Shown here one piece after another: positions 52,781 through 61,246 of a stretch of 64,000 nt of DNA; position 1 is the stretch's first letter; every line of letters starts with the position of its first letter. Below the pieces are notes generated by a model. The model saw only the letters and a list, made by a program, of their open reading frames with translations, was not told where the DNA came from and searched no databases. The DNA comes from Bacteroidetes bacterium UBA6161 (GTDB lineage Bacteria > Bacteroidota > Bacteroidia > NS11-12g > UBA955), in contig DIUJ01000068.1 of the NCBI GenBank assembly GCA_002422315.1, positions 29,834 to 93,833 on the forward strand, written 5' to 3'. The position numbers and the translations under genes were made by a program.

Positions 52781-53756
52781 CAAGGAACAAGAAATATTAG
52801 AGCAGTTCAACTCAATTAAACCACATTTGAAAATTTGGGGCGAAATTGTAGATACCTATCTTGTAAATAAACTCTTGCAAGATATGATAGAAGAGCACCT
52901 AATTAAGATTTATCCCTGCTTTAGGATTAAAGATGATAAGTCTTATCTATTTAAAGCCTTATACAGGAAAAAGAACTATCGAAATCCTATAGAAAATATT
53001 GAAGACAAAATAGGAACAAGGATAGTAGTTTTGAAATCTGACGATATAAAAATTGTTCAACAAAAAATTCTAGAAGCAAATTTTTGGGTATCAAAACTCA
53101 CTAAGAATATAGACCAAGAAATAGAAGACAAGCCAAATATATTTGATTACCAATCTTCACACATTATTGTTAAACCATTGGGTAAAGATGAAAATTTCCC
53201 AAATGAAGTAATCAACTCATTAACCTGTGAAATCCAAATTAGGACACTATTGCAACATGCATTTGCAGAAGTGAGCCATGATAGCACATATAAAGGCCCT
53301 TATAAGAATGACAAAGAAATACTTCGCAAATTAGCAAAAGCAATGGCTCTAATGGAAGCCACTGACGATTATTTTTGTAATATTTTTAAAATGATGTCAG
53401 ATGAGAAAAGGCATTATGCACTTTATTTAAAGGAGTTGATTAACTTGTTTAGACAATTTAAAGAAGATTTTGACAATGATGAACTAAACTTATTCATAAC
53501 TGACAGCATTTTTGACCTATTGGAATGTGAAAATATTTCAATTCAAGAATTGGAAGTTTTCACTGCAAAGCACTATTCAGACCTGGTAAAATATATTCAG
53601 CCACAAAACGGACTATTATTTCAGCAGCCAACAATCATTTTGATACTGTATTATTTTTATAATAAGAGGACGTTTTTAAAGGATAATTGGACTCTTGATA
53701 CAGAAGCTTTAAAAAGAATTTATCAAGTCACTACTACTTCATTTAATTCATATTAA
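52773..53756 (+). CDS. RelA/SpoT synthetase-domain protein
   Basis: 327 residues. The alarmone-synthetase fold is clear: 'IEDKIGTRIVVLK' near 76-88, Y126-Q-S-S-H130 (the Y-x-S-x-H loop), and the catalytic stretch 'CEIQIRTLLQHAFAEVSHD' at 152-170 with Glu153, Gln155, Arg157, His162 and His169. No hydrolase domain. The C-terminal ~150 residues are helical. Stand-alone synthetases include growth-control (p)ppGpp enzymes, toxSAS toxins and phage-sensing CapRel types. The overlap with a partner gene favours a toxin/defence role. Confidence 0.8.
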   Translation: MNNKEQEILEQFNSIKPHLKIWGEIVDTYLVNKLLQDMIEEHLIKIYPCFRIKDDKSYLFKALYRKKNYRNPIENIEDKIGTRIVVLKSDDIKIVQQKILEANFWVSKLTKNIDQEIEDKPNIFDYQSSHIIVKPLGKDENFPNEVINSLTCEIQIRTLLQHAFAEVSHDSTYKGPYKNDKEILRKLAKAMALMEATDDYFCNIFKMMSDEKRHYALYLKELINLFRQFKEDFDNDELNLFITDSIFDLLECENISIQELEVFTAKHYSDLVKYIQPQNGLLFQQPTIILILYYFYNKRTFLKDNWTLDTEALKRIYQVTTTSFNSY

Positions 53757-53975
53757 AACATACTTGGTTTTGCTTTTAAAGCAGGGATTGTATAAAATGC
53801 CCTTTTTTGTTGAACTAAATTTAATTAAAGTTATTTCTAATTCGGCCATTAAGTGATATGATTACTTTTTTAAAACTATATTTTAACTTGGGTTTTAAAT
53901 TTTAGAAATTACTATTGAAATCAAATCAACTTAATTTGCTTTGCCAAAAAAAAGTATTTTTTTTGTTAATTATCT

Positions 53976-54200
53976 TCACGGCTCCCCAATAAACCTTACC
54001 ACCAACCTAACCTGTTCTGGAGTGAGGGTACGCAGACCTTTTTTAAATCCTGTTTCTAGGAGTTCGCAGTGTAAGGCTTCATTTCGTTCTATCCAGGCTC
54101 GAAGGCGAGCAGAAGCACTTTTGCTACTTATGTTGGGCATGTAGAGTTGAGCGAGCTCTCCAAACCCATAAGTCCTAATTCTGAATTCCCCATCATTCAT
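53976..54200 (-). CDS. DUF4248 small protein
   Basis: 74 residues from the ATG at 54200; the longer frame to 54254 starts with an unlikely hydrophobic leader. The start 'MNDGEFRIRTYGFGELAQLY', 'NISSKSASARLRAWI' and end 'LTPEQVRLVVRFIGEP' fit DUF4248, a small, probably DNA-binding family on Bacteroidota mobile elements. It sits beside the 46-bp palindrome and could regulate element functions there. Confidence 0.75.
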   Translation of the reverse strand: MNDGEFRIRTYGFGELAQLYMPNISSKSASARLRAWIERNEALHCELLETGFKKGLRTLTPEQVRLVVRFIGEP

Positions 54201-54295
54201 GCAGCAAAAGTAGAAAATACAAATTCTCAGTGTTAGTGCATAGTTCGGAAGCAATTTGGAATTTTTTGCCCACTATTCAAATCATATCTCTATAA

Positions 54296-54341
54296 AGGGC
54301 AATGGGCAATCCTATATATATATAGGATTGCCCATTGCCCT
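54296..54341. repeat. 46-bp perfect palindrome containing GGGCAAT/ATTGCCC motifs
   Basis: Each arm reads AGGGCAATGGGCAATCCTAT followed by A-T alternation to the centre; all 46 bases are self-complementary. The arms contain the TTGCCCA motif that also stands in three direct copies at 443-468 and at 54266-54272, with shorter versions near 54364 and 54423. It lies in the 230-base gap between the DUF4248 and Dam-type genes. It may be a recombinase/excisionase site, operator or origin element. It could also extrude a cruciform. Confidence 0.8.
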
Positions 54342-54429
54342 AGAGGGGTGATTATGAAAATAAAATTGCCCTAAAACCTATATTTATCAATACTTTAAGA
54401 CAATAAATTTCCATGCAAAATGCATTGCC

Positions 54430-54933
54430 CTACAAAAGGGTCAATTTATCCCATTTTTTAACCCAAATAAACTTGCCATTTAATTTAGATTTTTCCAAAA
54501 TTTCTGCGTTTTTAATTCCATAAGCAATCAAAACAGAAGGAGCTCCTGCACTGTCACCTTGGGTGCCGTTACTATGGTAAAACCGTATTCTGCCTTTTAA
54601 AAACAAAACCGCATCTGCTTTACTCCATACCTGTTCAAAAAACATCTTGGTTTCTGTTCTAGCAAAGGTAAGAGCAATGCAATTGCCATGGGCTACACAC
54701 TTATCTAACCATAGGTTTGTTTCATTGCCATAAGGAGGATTGCACCAAACCCTGCCAGTCCAGGGTTTGGTTAATCCATTGTCTAAAAGTGTAAAGTGTT
54801 TGGTGGCTGTATCCCAGGGACGCTTTACAGGACTACATGGGTCTAAGTCAAATTTACCCAATGCACGTATTAATTCCGGAGGGGTTAGCCACTCATCTTT
54901 ACCTGTTTTATTCCTTTCAAACGAAGTATCCAT
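54430..54933 (-). CDS. Dam-type N6-adenine methyltransferase
   Basis: 167 residues, the normal length for phage-type Dam (PF05869-like). The N-terminus 'DEWLTPPELIRALGKFDLDP' and catalytic 'VWCNPPYGNE' are diagnostic. Orphan, with no linked nuclease; probably protects or marks the element's DNA. It lies 10 bases downstream of the integrase gene, in the same direction. Confidence 0.85.
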   Translation of the reverse strand: MDTSFERNKTGKDEWLTPPELIRALGKFDLDPCSPVKRPWDTATKHFTLLDNGLTKPWTGRVWCNPPYGNETNLWLDKCVAHGNCIALTFARTETKMFFEQVWSKADAVLFLKGRIRFYHSNGTQGDSAGAPSVLIAYGIKNAEILEKSKLNGKFIWVKKWDKLTLL

Positions 54934-54943
54934 AATTCTCTTC

Positions 54944-56179
54944 TTATTTGGCCATTTCCATTTTCGTTCTTAAAGACATTCCCATCATTTCCTGGGCTAT
55001 TTTCTTATCTACAATTCGCGCGTAATGCTGTGTACTTTTAATGTTCGAGTGTCCAAGCATACGACTAACAGATTCTATGGAAACCCCATTTTGAAGGGTT
55101 ACAGTTGTTGCGAAAGTATGCCTGGCTACGTGGTAAGTAAGCTTTTTTTCTATTTGGCAGAGATCCGCAATTTCTTTCAGATAGGCATTTAGTTTCTGAT
55201 TGCTCAATACAGGCAACACTTTGTCATTTGCCCTTAATTGTGAAATATCTGCGTACTTATCAATGATCCGTTTGGCAATATCTAACAGAGGAATTTGGCT
55301 TCGCTGTTTGGTTTTTTGTCTTCGGGTTTTAATCCACCACATACCATCTGGTGTACGTTCTAGCTCTGCTTTGGTAAGTTTTGCTACATCCGCATAAGCG
55401 AGCCCTGTATAGCAGGAAAATAGAAACAAGTCACATACATGTTCAAGCCTTTGGAAATCGAATTTCTTGCTTACCAAACGCTGTAATTCTTCATCGTCTA
55501 GGTAAGGCCGGTCTGTTTCCTTTAAGGTGAGTTTAAAGCCATCGAAGGGGTCGTTTTTTATCCAATTTGAACGTATAGCTCGCATGGTGATTTTTTTGAG
55601 GAATTGCAGAAATTTAATAGAGGTATTGTAGGTGCAATCTTTTTCAGCCATAATATACTGGTGAAACTCACGAATCACATTGTACTTAACGGATGCAATA
55701 GGCATATCTTCCATTCGATAGTAGGATTTTAGGAAGGCATGGAAATGATTTCGGGTAGTGTTGTGTTTTTGCCACAAGGTGTAGGAGCATTGTTTTCCAA
55801 TGGTCTTTTTCAGTTCTGTGTTGTGTTCATCCCAAATAGCCAGGATAGTGCGAGCTTCACCATTGTGAATGCCGAACATGTAGTCTCGAATCATGGCAGC
55901 AGTAATGTGGTCTGTGTCGCGTGTAAGTTCTGTAAATGCAGCATAGGCCTTGGAACGTAAGGTTTCAATGAATAGGGTAATTTCCCTTGTGTATTCATCT
56001 TTGTTGTACGGAGTTCCGCGACTTTGGTTCCAATCTTCAGGGTTTACACGCCTTCGGATAAAGGTAGCCACTTGGCTTCCATTAATGGTGATACGGAGCA
56101 TGATAGGAGCTCCTTCATTGTTGGTTTTAGCTCTGTTGAGGTAAAACATGAGGTTGAAAGTGTTTTTTCTTGACGACAT
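54944..56179 (-). CDS. Tyrosine recombinase / integrase of the element
   Basis: 411 residues. N-terminal Arm-type domain ('NLMFYLNRAKTNNEGAPIML'), SAM-like core-binding domain (about 110-200), then the catalytic domain. Box II is clear: H-x-x-R in 'HVARHTFATT', then 'LGHSNIKSTQHYARI' with the GH and nucleophile Tyr. Box I reads 'CYTGLAYADV', with Ala where most recombinases have Arg, as in IntDOT-like enzymes of this phylum. It would insert the element at the tRNA-Ser 3' end, 320 bases away. Confidence 0.92.
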   Translation of the reverse strand: MSSRKNTFNLMFYLNRAKTNNEGAPIMLRITINGSQVATFIRRRVNPEDWNQSRGTPYNKDEYTREITLFIETLRSKAYAAFTELTRDTDHITAAMIRDYMFGIHNGEARTILAIWDEHNTELKKTIGKQCSYTLWQKHNTTRNHFHAFLKSYYRMEDMPIASVKYNVIREFHQYIMAEKDCTYNTSIKFLQFLKKITMRAIRSNWIKNDPFDGFKLTLKETDRPYLDDEELQRLVSKKFDFQRLEHVCDLFLFSCYTGLAYADVAKLTKAELERTPDGMWWIKTRRQKTKQRSQIPLLDIAKRIIDKYADISQLRANDKVLPVLSNQKLNAYLKEIADLCQIEKKLTYHVARHTFATTVTLQNGVSIESVSRMLGHSNIKSTQHYARIVDKKIAQEMMGMSLRTKMEMAK

Positions 56180-56444
56180 AAAAATTTAGTTTGTGTCTAG
56201 GTGTTTTTTGTCGTTAACCAAAAAGGGTAACGATTATTTACACTTTTGACGGGTTGTCGTCCTCACTTCGCGATGCAAAGGTAAAAGTTAACAGTTACCT
56301 TTTGCTTTGCATAATGTTGCATATCAAGGCATTAAGTTGGAACCCTAAAAAATCGTTACCTCCGTTACCCCCAAAAAAAAGGGTAACGATTTGAATAATT
56401 TAAAGTGCCAAAACATGCATTTTTCTGCCAACCTTAGAAAACAA
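56180..56444. other. Integrase upstream region with GGTAACGATT arm-like sites
   Basis: No gene. GGTAACGATT occurs at 56226-56235 and 56382-56391 and inverted at 56351-56360, with a partial CGTTACC at 56363-56369. The inverted pair 56351/56382 has 10-bp perfect arms. Such sites between an integrase gene and its att core are likely recombinase arm-type sites or integrase autoregulation operators. The integrase promoter should be here. Confidence 0.5.
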
Positions 56445-56478
56445 AAAACCCTGTAAATGCCATGATTTACAGGGTTTT
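56445..56478. terminator. Bidirectional terminator between integrase and tRNA-Ser
   Basis: A perfect hairpin with 14-base arms AAAACCCTGTAAAT / ATTTACAGGGTTTT and a 6-base loop. It stands 24 bases beyond the tRNA 3' end on the minus strand and would end its transcript. I infer that the element brought it along to replace the displaced native terminator at 158-180 and to shield the integrase from tRNA read-through. Confidence 0.7.
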
Positions 56479-56501
56479 GCCAAGAACGTTCCTCTTGACA
56501 T

Positions 56502-56514
56502 GCGGAGAGAGAGG
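56502..56514. other. Putative right attachment site within tRNA-Ser
   Basis: GCGGAGAGAGAGG, identical to 198-210. It spans the discriminator base, acceptor 3' strand and start of the T-arm of tRNA-Ser (minus strand), plus one outside base. Integration here leaves the tRNA complete. Confidence 0.6.
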
Positions 56515-56587
56515 GATTCGAACCCCCGGACCTGTAACAGTCAACGGTTTTCAAGACCGCCGCATTCGACCGCTCTGCCATCTCTCC
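56503..56587 (-). tRNA. tRNA-Ser (anticodon UGA)
   Basis: 85 bases on the minus strand, from GGAGAGATGGCAGAGCGGTC to TCTCTCC plus discriminator G. Acceptor stem GGAGAGA/TCTCTCC, anticodon loop CTTGAAAA with anticodon TGA, a long variable arm typical of Ser tRNAs and T-loop GGTTCGAATCC. CCA is not encoded (the next bases are CA). It is the insertion target of the element. Confidence 0.95.
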
Positions 56588-56653
56588 AGTTCTTCTTTGG
56601 CCGCTTGGCCTCAAAAGGAGTGCAAAAATAGAAAAATTATTTTGAAGTGCAAA

Positions 56654-57616
56654 TTAATTTTCAAAAGTATTTTGTTTTTTTACATGCTTGCTTTTTTCGT
56701 TGGCTACCTTGTTTATGCTGTGGTTTAATTCAAAGCCTATTAGTATAGAATATACGTTTACATAGATCAACAACATCATGGCTATAATTGCGCCTATAGA
56801 ACCATATACCTTGTTGTAAAGGTTAAAGTGGTTTACATAGGAGGTGAAAGCGTAGGTGGAGATAAGCGATAGGGTAGTGGCAACTATACTCCCTGGGCTT
56901 ATCAATCGCCACTTGCTTATGCTCGAAGGCGCATAGTGGTATATAAACGATATGGTATAAAATACCAGAGAGGTAAGGGTTAGTGTTTCTATTATAAACA
57001 AGCCCGCATTTACCAAACTTTCGTTCATGCCCCACTTGGATAGGTTTGCAGAGATATAACCGCCTATAATGAGTACTACAATAGATAGCAGAAGCAAGAG
57101 GGTAACCAACAGTGTAATAAAGATAGAGGTTATTCTTTTTTGTAAAAAATTGCGTTTTTTCTTGATTTCTGTCTCCAATGAACTGTCAAAAGCGCTCATC
57201 ATATTGTGTACCCCATTGGAAGCAAAATAAAGTGCCGATATAAAACCCACACTTAATAGGCCACTTCTTTGGTTTTTTACTATATCTGTAATGGAGTCAT
57301 TTATGGTAGAAAAGGAACTCTGTGGCAAGAAAAAATTTAAGGTTTCTAAGATACCCTCTTTTAGATTAGGAATGGGTATATAAGCAACCAGTGTAAATAG
57401 AAAGATGATAGCAGGAAATAAGGCCAGGAAAAAATTAAAGGACAATGCCCCTGCATACAAATTAAAAATTGGTTTGCGTGCATAAGAAAAAAACAAAGAC
57501 AATATTTCATAAAGCGATGCACCATGAAAGCCAGGAGGGAAAATACCACTCATGAAATTGGCGACAATTTTCTTTATATTTTTGAATATGACACGAAAGA
57601 TGTTTTTTTGAGGCAT
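56654..57616 (-). CDS. YihY/BrkB-family inner membrane protein
   Basis: 320 residues, with about six TM helices in the C-terminal two thirds. The signature region 'LYAGALSFNFFLALFPAIIF' and 'GLLSVGFISALYFASNGVHN' identify the YihY (virulence factor BrkB) family. The function of the family is uncertain; the old RNase BN label is not supported for these proteins. Chromosomal gene just outside the element. Confidence 0.88.
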   Translation of the reverse strand: MPQKNIFRVIFKNIKKIVANFMSGIFPPGFHGASLYEILSLFFSYARKPIFNLYAGALSFNFFLALFPAIIFLFTLVAYIPIPNLKEGILETLNFFLPQSSFSTINDSITDIVKNQRSGLLSVGFISALYFASNGVHNMMSAFDSSLETEIKKKRNFLQKRITSIFITLLVTLLLLLSIVVLIIGGYISANLSKWGMNESLVNAGLFIIETLTLTSLVFYTISFIYHYAPSSISKWRLISPGSIVATTLSLISTYAFTSYVNHFNLYNKVYGSIGAIIAMMLLIYVNVYSILIGFELNHSINKVANEKSKHVKKQNTFEN

Positions 57617-57620
57617 AGTT

Positions 57621-58406
57621 TTAAAATCTAAGAATGAAGTTTTCTTTTTCTTGTTCTTTCCTTACAAAAAGTATACCGACCATAAAAAGATCGATACTTA
57701 CATGAAAACGAGAGTCTTTTTCTAGTATATGCCAAGCTTCTTCCATCTCACCACTCCATCTTATATCGTCTAAAATTAGGATGCTATGGTTATGGCATTT
57801 TTGCCAAATTAGGTCAACATAGTGCAGGGTAGCATCTTTCCTGTGGTTGCCGTCTATAAATGCATAATCAACTCGGGGTAATTGAGAAAGCAGTAGGGGT
57901 AGACTTTGGTCAAAATTTCCTTCTATGCTAGTTATTTTCTCTTGTAGTCCGGTTTTTTCAAAGTTGTAGTTGGCTATTTCTAAGAGCTTAGGGTTTCCCT
58001 CTAAGGTGTATAGGTGACCATTTTGTAATCCACTTGCTTGGTACATGGCGCTTATGCCTAAGTTGGTGCCTAGTTCTATGCAGTATTCTGGCGAATATGC
58101 TGCGCAAATTCTATGCAGAAGCTTGGCGTATTTGCTATTTTTGGCAGCCGAAGCCGCAATCTTTTGAACAGTACTTTGGTATGTTTTTTTTTCAACCGCC
58201 CCTAAGTCTAGCATATTTACTTTGGTTGGTGATTGCAACATTTTTTGCCTAATCAACTCAATATCATAAAATACAGGGTTCTCGTATTTTTGATACAGAA
58301 CCCTGTCGGCAAATGCATATACAAAAGGGGAGTGGGTGCCATGCCTTGTTTTGGCAAGCAACAAATATTTTATATAGTCAAAAAGCAATGCAACCTTGTA
58401 CAGCAT
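57621..58406 (-). CDS. Class I SAM-dependent methyltransferase
   Basis: 261 residues. Motif I is 'CIELGTNLGISAMYQASGLQ', then 'LYTLEGNPKLLEIANYNFEK' (ribose-binding acidic residue) and 'VDYAFIDGNHRKDATLHYVD', as in O-methyltransferase-like enzymes that act on small molecules or sugars. The substrate is unknown. It lies four bases from the YihY gene and nine from the DUF349 gene, so the three probably form an operon. Confidence 0.8.
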   Translation of the reverse strand: MLYKVALLFDYIKYLLLAKTRHGTHSPFVYAFADRVLYQKYENPVFYDIELIRQKMLQSPTKVNMLDLGAVEKKTYQSTVQKIAASAAKNSKYAKLLHRICAAYSPEYCIELGTNLGISAMYQASGLQNGHLYTLEGNPKLLEIANYNFEKTGLQEKITSIEGNFDQSLPLLLSQLPRVDYAFIDGNHRKDATLHYVDLIWQKCHNHSILILDDIRWSGEMEEAWHILEKDSRFHVSIDLFMVGILFVRKEQEKENFILRF

Positions 58407-58414
58407 GCTCTTTT

Positions 58415-60274
58415 TTATTTTTTAACAGAACGAATAATGCGAAGTTCTTGTTCGTTTTTGTGTATTAATTCTTTGATTTTTTCGATCTTTTCTTCCATCT
58501 GAGATTTTAACTTGTCCGCATTTTTTGAGTTTGCAAAAAACTCAATGTTATTTTGCAGTGTAATTAACTCAGATTGTAAAGCCTTCATTTTATCTTGAAC
58601 CTTTCTCTCTTCGCCTTGTAAAGCAAATTTTCCATTGCTTTTTTCTGCAAGCATTTCATAGTGTTCTTTGGCTCTGTTTTTCTTAAACTCTTCTGCAGAA
58701 AGCTTAAATTTATTTAAAATAGAATCGTTAATTTCATCGTAAGCTTTTCTGATTTTTTGGAATTTGCTAGAAGGCACAAAACCAATTTTTGACCATTCGC
58801 GCTGAAAATCCCTTAGTTTGCTTAATACAGATTCTCCATTTGCATCTGCTTCATTTAGAAGTTCTTGCATTTTGGCCAAAATTGCTTCTTTCAGTGTTAG
58901 GTTTTCTTTTTCTACCTCTTTTTGGGCGCTACGTTGAATGTCTCTGCGCTTAAAAAACTCATCGCATATGGCTCTAAATTTTGCCCAAATTTCGTTGGAG
59001 TACTTTTCAGGAACTGGGCCTATTGCTTTCCATTTTTCTTGCAGCTGAATAAGTTCTATACTGCCTTTGTCCAAATCACTGCTTTGGGCAGATTTTTCTG
59101 CTTTTGCAATCAACTCCAATTTTTGCTTGTAATTGTTTTCTTTGTCGTGGCTTAGGTTGCCAAAAAACTCTTTTCTATTGGTATAAAAAGTGTTTTGCGC
59201 TTCTCTAAATCTTTTCCAAATTTGATCGCTTACAGACTCAGGAACAGGTCCTATGTTTTTCCATTCTGTAAAGATATCTTCAATTTCTTTGCCTTTGCTG
59301 TTCCATTCTTTAACCTTAGTATATGGAACCTCAGCTATTTGTTCTATTTTATCGCACAAAAGAGTTTTAAGGTCTAGGTTTTGCTTGCGCTGTTCCTTCA
59401 TTTCCTCAATTTTCCTCTTGTTTTGTTCTATAACATTGTCGCTTGCAGTTTTAAAAGTATTCCAAATTTCTTCGCTAAACTCTTTGGGAACAGGTCCTAT
59501 GTTTTTAAAGTCTTCGTGGTATTTGTTTAAAAGAATATGGGATTTTTTTATGGATTTTTCTTCTAGTAATTCGCCCACTTTTTTACACAATTCTATTTTA
59601 GACTCAAGGTTCTTCTGCCTGTCTAGGTCTTTTAATTCATTGAAAATAGAAAGATTGTCATAAAACTTATCTAACAAGAAACGATAGGTTTCCCATAGTT
59701 CTTGCATTTGTTCTTGTGGTATTCTTCTAATTTGTTTCCATTGTCTTTGAAGCTCTTTTAATTCATTCAGCGAACTTTCTTTTTCTTCAGATTCAGTAAG
59801 AACACGAATTTTTTCAAGAATTTCTTTCTTAGCTTTTAAATTTTTAATTTTTTCTAATTCAGCTTGTTCTTTTTCTTTGGCTCTTCTTTCCAAAAACTTA
59901 GTGTAAGCAGCATAAAAATCATTTTTTAAAGGGTCTATACTAGGTTTAAAATTCCTAGGTTCGTTGCCTTGTGCTACAAATTCTTGTAAATTTCTTTCCC
60001 TATCTTTTTTTATGATTTCATCGAAAAGCAAACGCATTTTCTTATACGATTCATTAGCCTCCGAAATATTTGGGTGGAAAATTAAATCGTTGGCTTTTTT
60101 AACGAAATCTTCTTTTGTGAACATAGAATAGTCTGTTCTGTCTGTGTGCATTTCAGAATCTTCCATTTCTAAAGTTTCATCTTCGTCTTGATGGTTTCCC
60201 GCTTGTTCCAAAGCATCAATTTTGATACTTTCCTCTTCTTCCGGGTTCTCGGGGGTAAATTTGTTAGAAGTCAT
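58415..60274 (-). CDS. DUF349 multi-repeat coiled-coil protein
   Basis: About 619 residues from the ATG at 60274 (MTSNKF...). The longer frame to 60385 would add a hydrophobic stretch overlapping the divergent gene and is unlikely. An acidic N-terminus leads into about six DUF349 repeats of ~75 residues, each with the pattern 'W...G.VP......W..F' ('EWKNIGPVPESVSDQIWKRF'). Charged coiled coil throughout and a basic end. DUF349 proteins are widespread in Bacteroidota; in other bacteria some bind ribosomes or DNA. Function unassigned here. Confidence 0.88.
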   Translation of the reverse strand: MTSNKFTPENPEEEESIKIDALEQAGNHQDEDETLEMEDSEMHTDRTDYSMFTKEDFVKKANDLIFHPNISEANESYKKMRLLFDEIIKKDRERNLQEFVAQGNEPRNFKPSIDPLKNDFYAAYTKFLERRAKEKEQAELEKIKNLKAKKEILEKIRVLTESEEKESSLNELKELQRQWKQIRRIPQEQMQELWETYRFLLDKFYDNLSIFNELKDLDRQKNLESKIELCKKVGELLEEKSIKKSHILLNKYHEDFKNIGPVPKEFSEEIWNTFKTASDNVIEQNKRKIEEMKEQRKQNLDLKTLLCDKIEQIAEVPYTKVKEWNSKGKEIEDIFTEWKNIGPVPESVSDQIWKRFREAQNTFYTNRKEFFGNLSHDKENNYKQKLELIAKAEKSAQSSDLDKGSIELIQLQEKWKAIGPVPEKYSNEIWAKFRAICDEFFKRRDIQRSAQKEVEKENLTLKEAILAKMQELLNEADANGESVLSKLRDFQREWSKIGFVPSSKFQKIRKAYDEINDSILNKFKLSAEEFKKNRAKEHYEMLAEKSNGKFALQGEERKVQDKMKALQSELITLQNNIEFFANSKNADKLKSQMEEKIEKIKELIHKNEQELRIIRSVKK

Positions 60275-60347
60275 TTCTATTAATAAGCTTTTTAAAAGGG
60301 TAGCAAAGATAAAAAAAACAACTATTTTTGGCAGCCTTTCTTTTAAT

Positions 60348-61196
60348 ATGTCAGTAAAAATAATTGAGTGCCCAAGAGATGCCATGCAAGGCTTGTCAAA
60401 GTTTGTTCAAACAGAGGATAAAATATTGTATATTAACAAGTTGATTGATGTAGGTTTTGATTTTCTAGACTGTGTTAGTTTTGTTTCTCCCAAGTCTGTT
60501 CCTCAAATGAGAGACAGCAATAAGGTGATTACTCAATTGAATTCTTCTTCTAAAACGTCATTTATTGCCATAGTTGCCAACTTAAGAGGTGCTCAAAACG
60601 CAGTTTTATATCCAAATATTTCAGTAGTTGGCTTTCCTTTTTCGGTTTCTTCTCAGTTTCAATTAAGAAATACCAACAAATCCCAAGAGCAATCTGTTCA
60701 GGAGGTTATTGCCATTAAACAAGAATTGGATAAACACAACAAGGAAATGGTTTTGTATTTGTCCATGTGTTTTGGAAATCCCTATAAAGAGGATTGGTCA
60801 ATTTCTTTGGTTTTAGAATGGGTAAAGGTATTTGCTGATTTAGGAATTCGGGTTATTTCTCTGAGCGATACAGTAGGTATAGCAAAAAACAAGGATATTT
60901 TCGAAATATTTACCATTTTGCAAAAAGAATACCCTGCAATTGAATTTGGTGCCCATTTGCACACACGCCCCCACGACTGGGAGTTAAAACTAGAGGCTGC
61001 ATATACCGCGGGTTGCAGGCGTTTTGATGGTGCAATGAATGGATTGGGTGGATGCCCTTTTGCAACAGATTCTCTTACGGGCAATTTGTCTACCGAAAAT
61101 TTAATTCATTTTTTAAGCAAACAAGGAGTAAAATTGGATTTGAATATGGATGCTTTTGAAGAGGCAAGAATGATGGCCACTCGGATTTTGGGTTAG
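60348..61196 (+). CDS. Hydroxymethylglutaryl-CoA lyase-like aldolase
   Basis: 282 residues from the ATG at 60348 (MSVKIIECPRDAMQG); upstream codons overlap the divergent DUF349 gene. TIM-barrel HMGL-like fold: 'ECPRDAMQG' at the substrate Arg-Asp site, 'GFDFLDCVSFVSPKSVPQM' and metal-binding 'FGAHLHTRPHDW' (H-x-H). The active-site Cys lies in 'MNGLGGCPFATDSLTGNL'. It probably cleaves HMG-CoA to acetyl-CoA and acetoacetate in leucine breakdown. Confidence 0.85.
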   Translation: MSVKIIECPRDAMQGLSKFVQTEDKILYINKLIDVGFDFLDCVSFVSPKSVPQMRDSNKVITQLNSSSKTSFIAIVANLRGAQNAVLYPNISVVGFPFSVSSQFQLRNTNKSQEQSVQEVIAIKQELDKHNKEMVLYLSMCFGNPYKEDWSISLVLEWVKVFADLGIRVISLSDTVGIAKNKDIFEIFTILQKEYPAIEFGAHLHTRPHDWELKLEAAYTAGCRRFDGAMNGLGGCPFATDSLTGNLSTENLIHFLSKQGVKLDLNMDAFEEARMMATRILG

Positions 61197-61246
61197 ACTT
61201 GAACCTTTATCTCTTTAATATCGTATTGATTATTAAAAACATGTGT

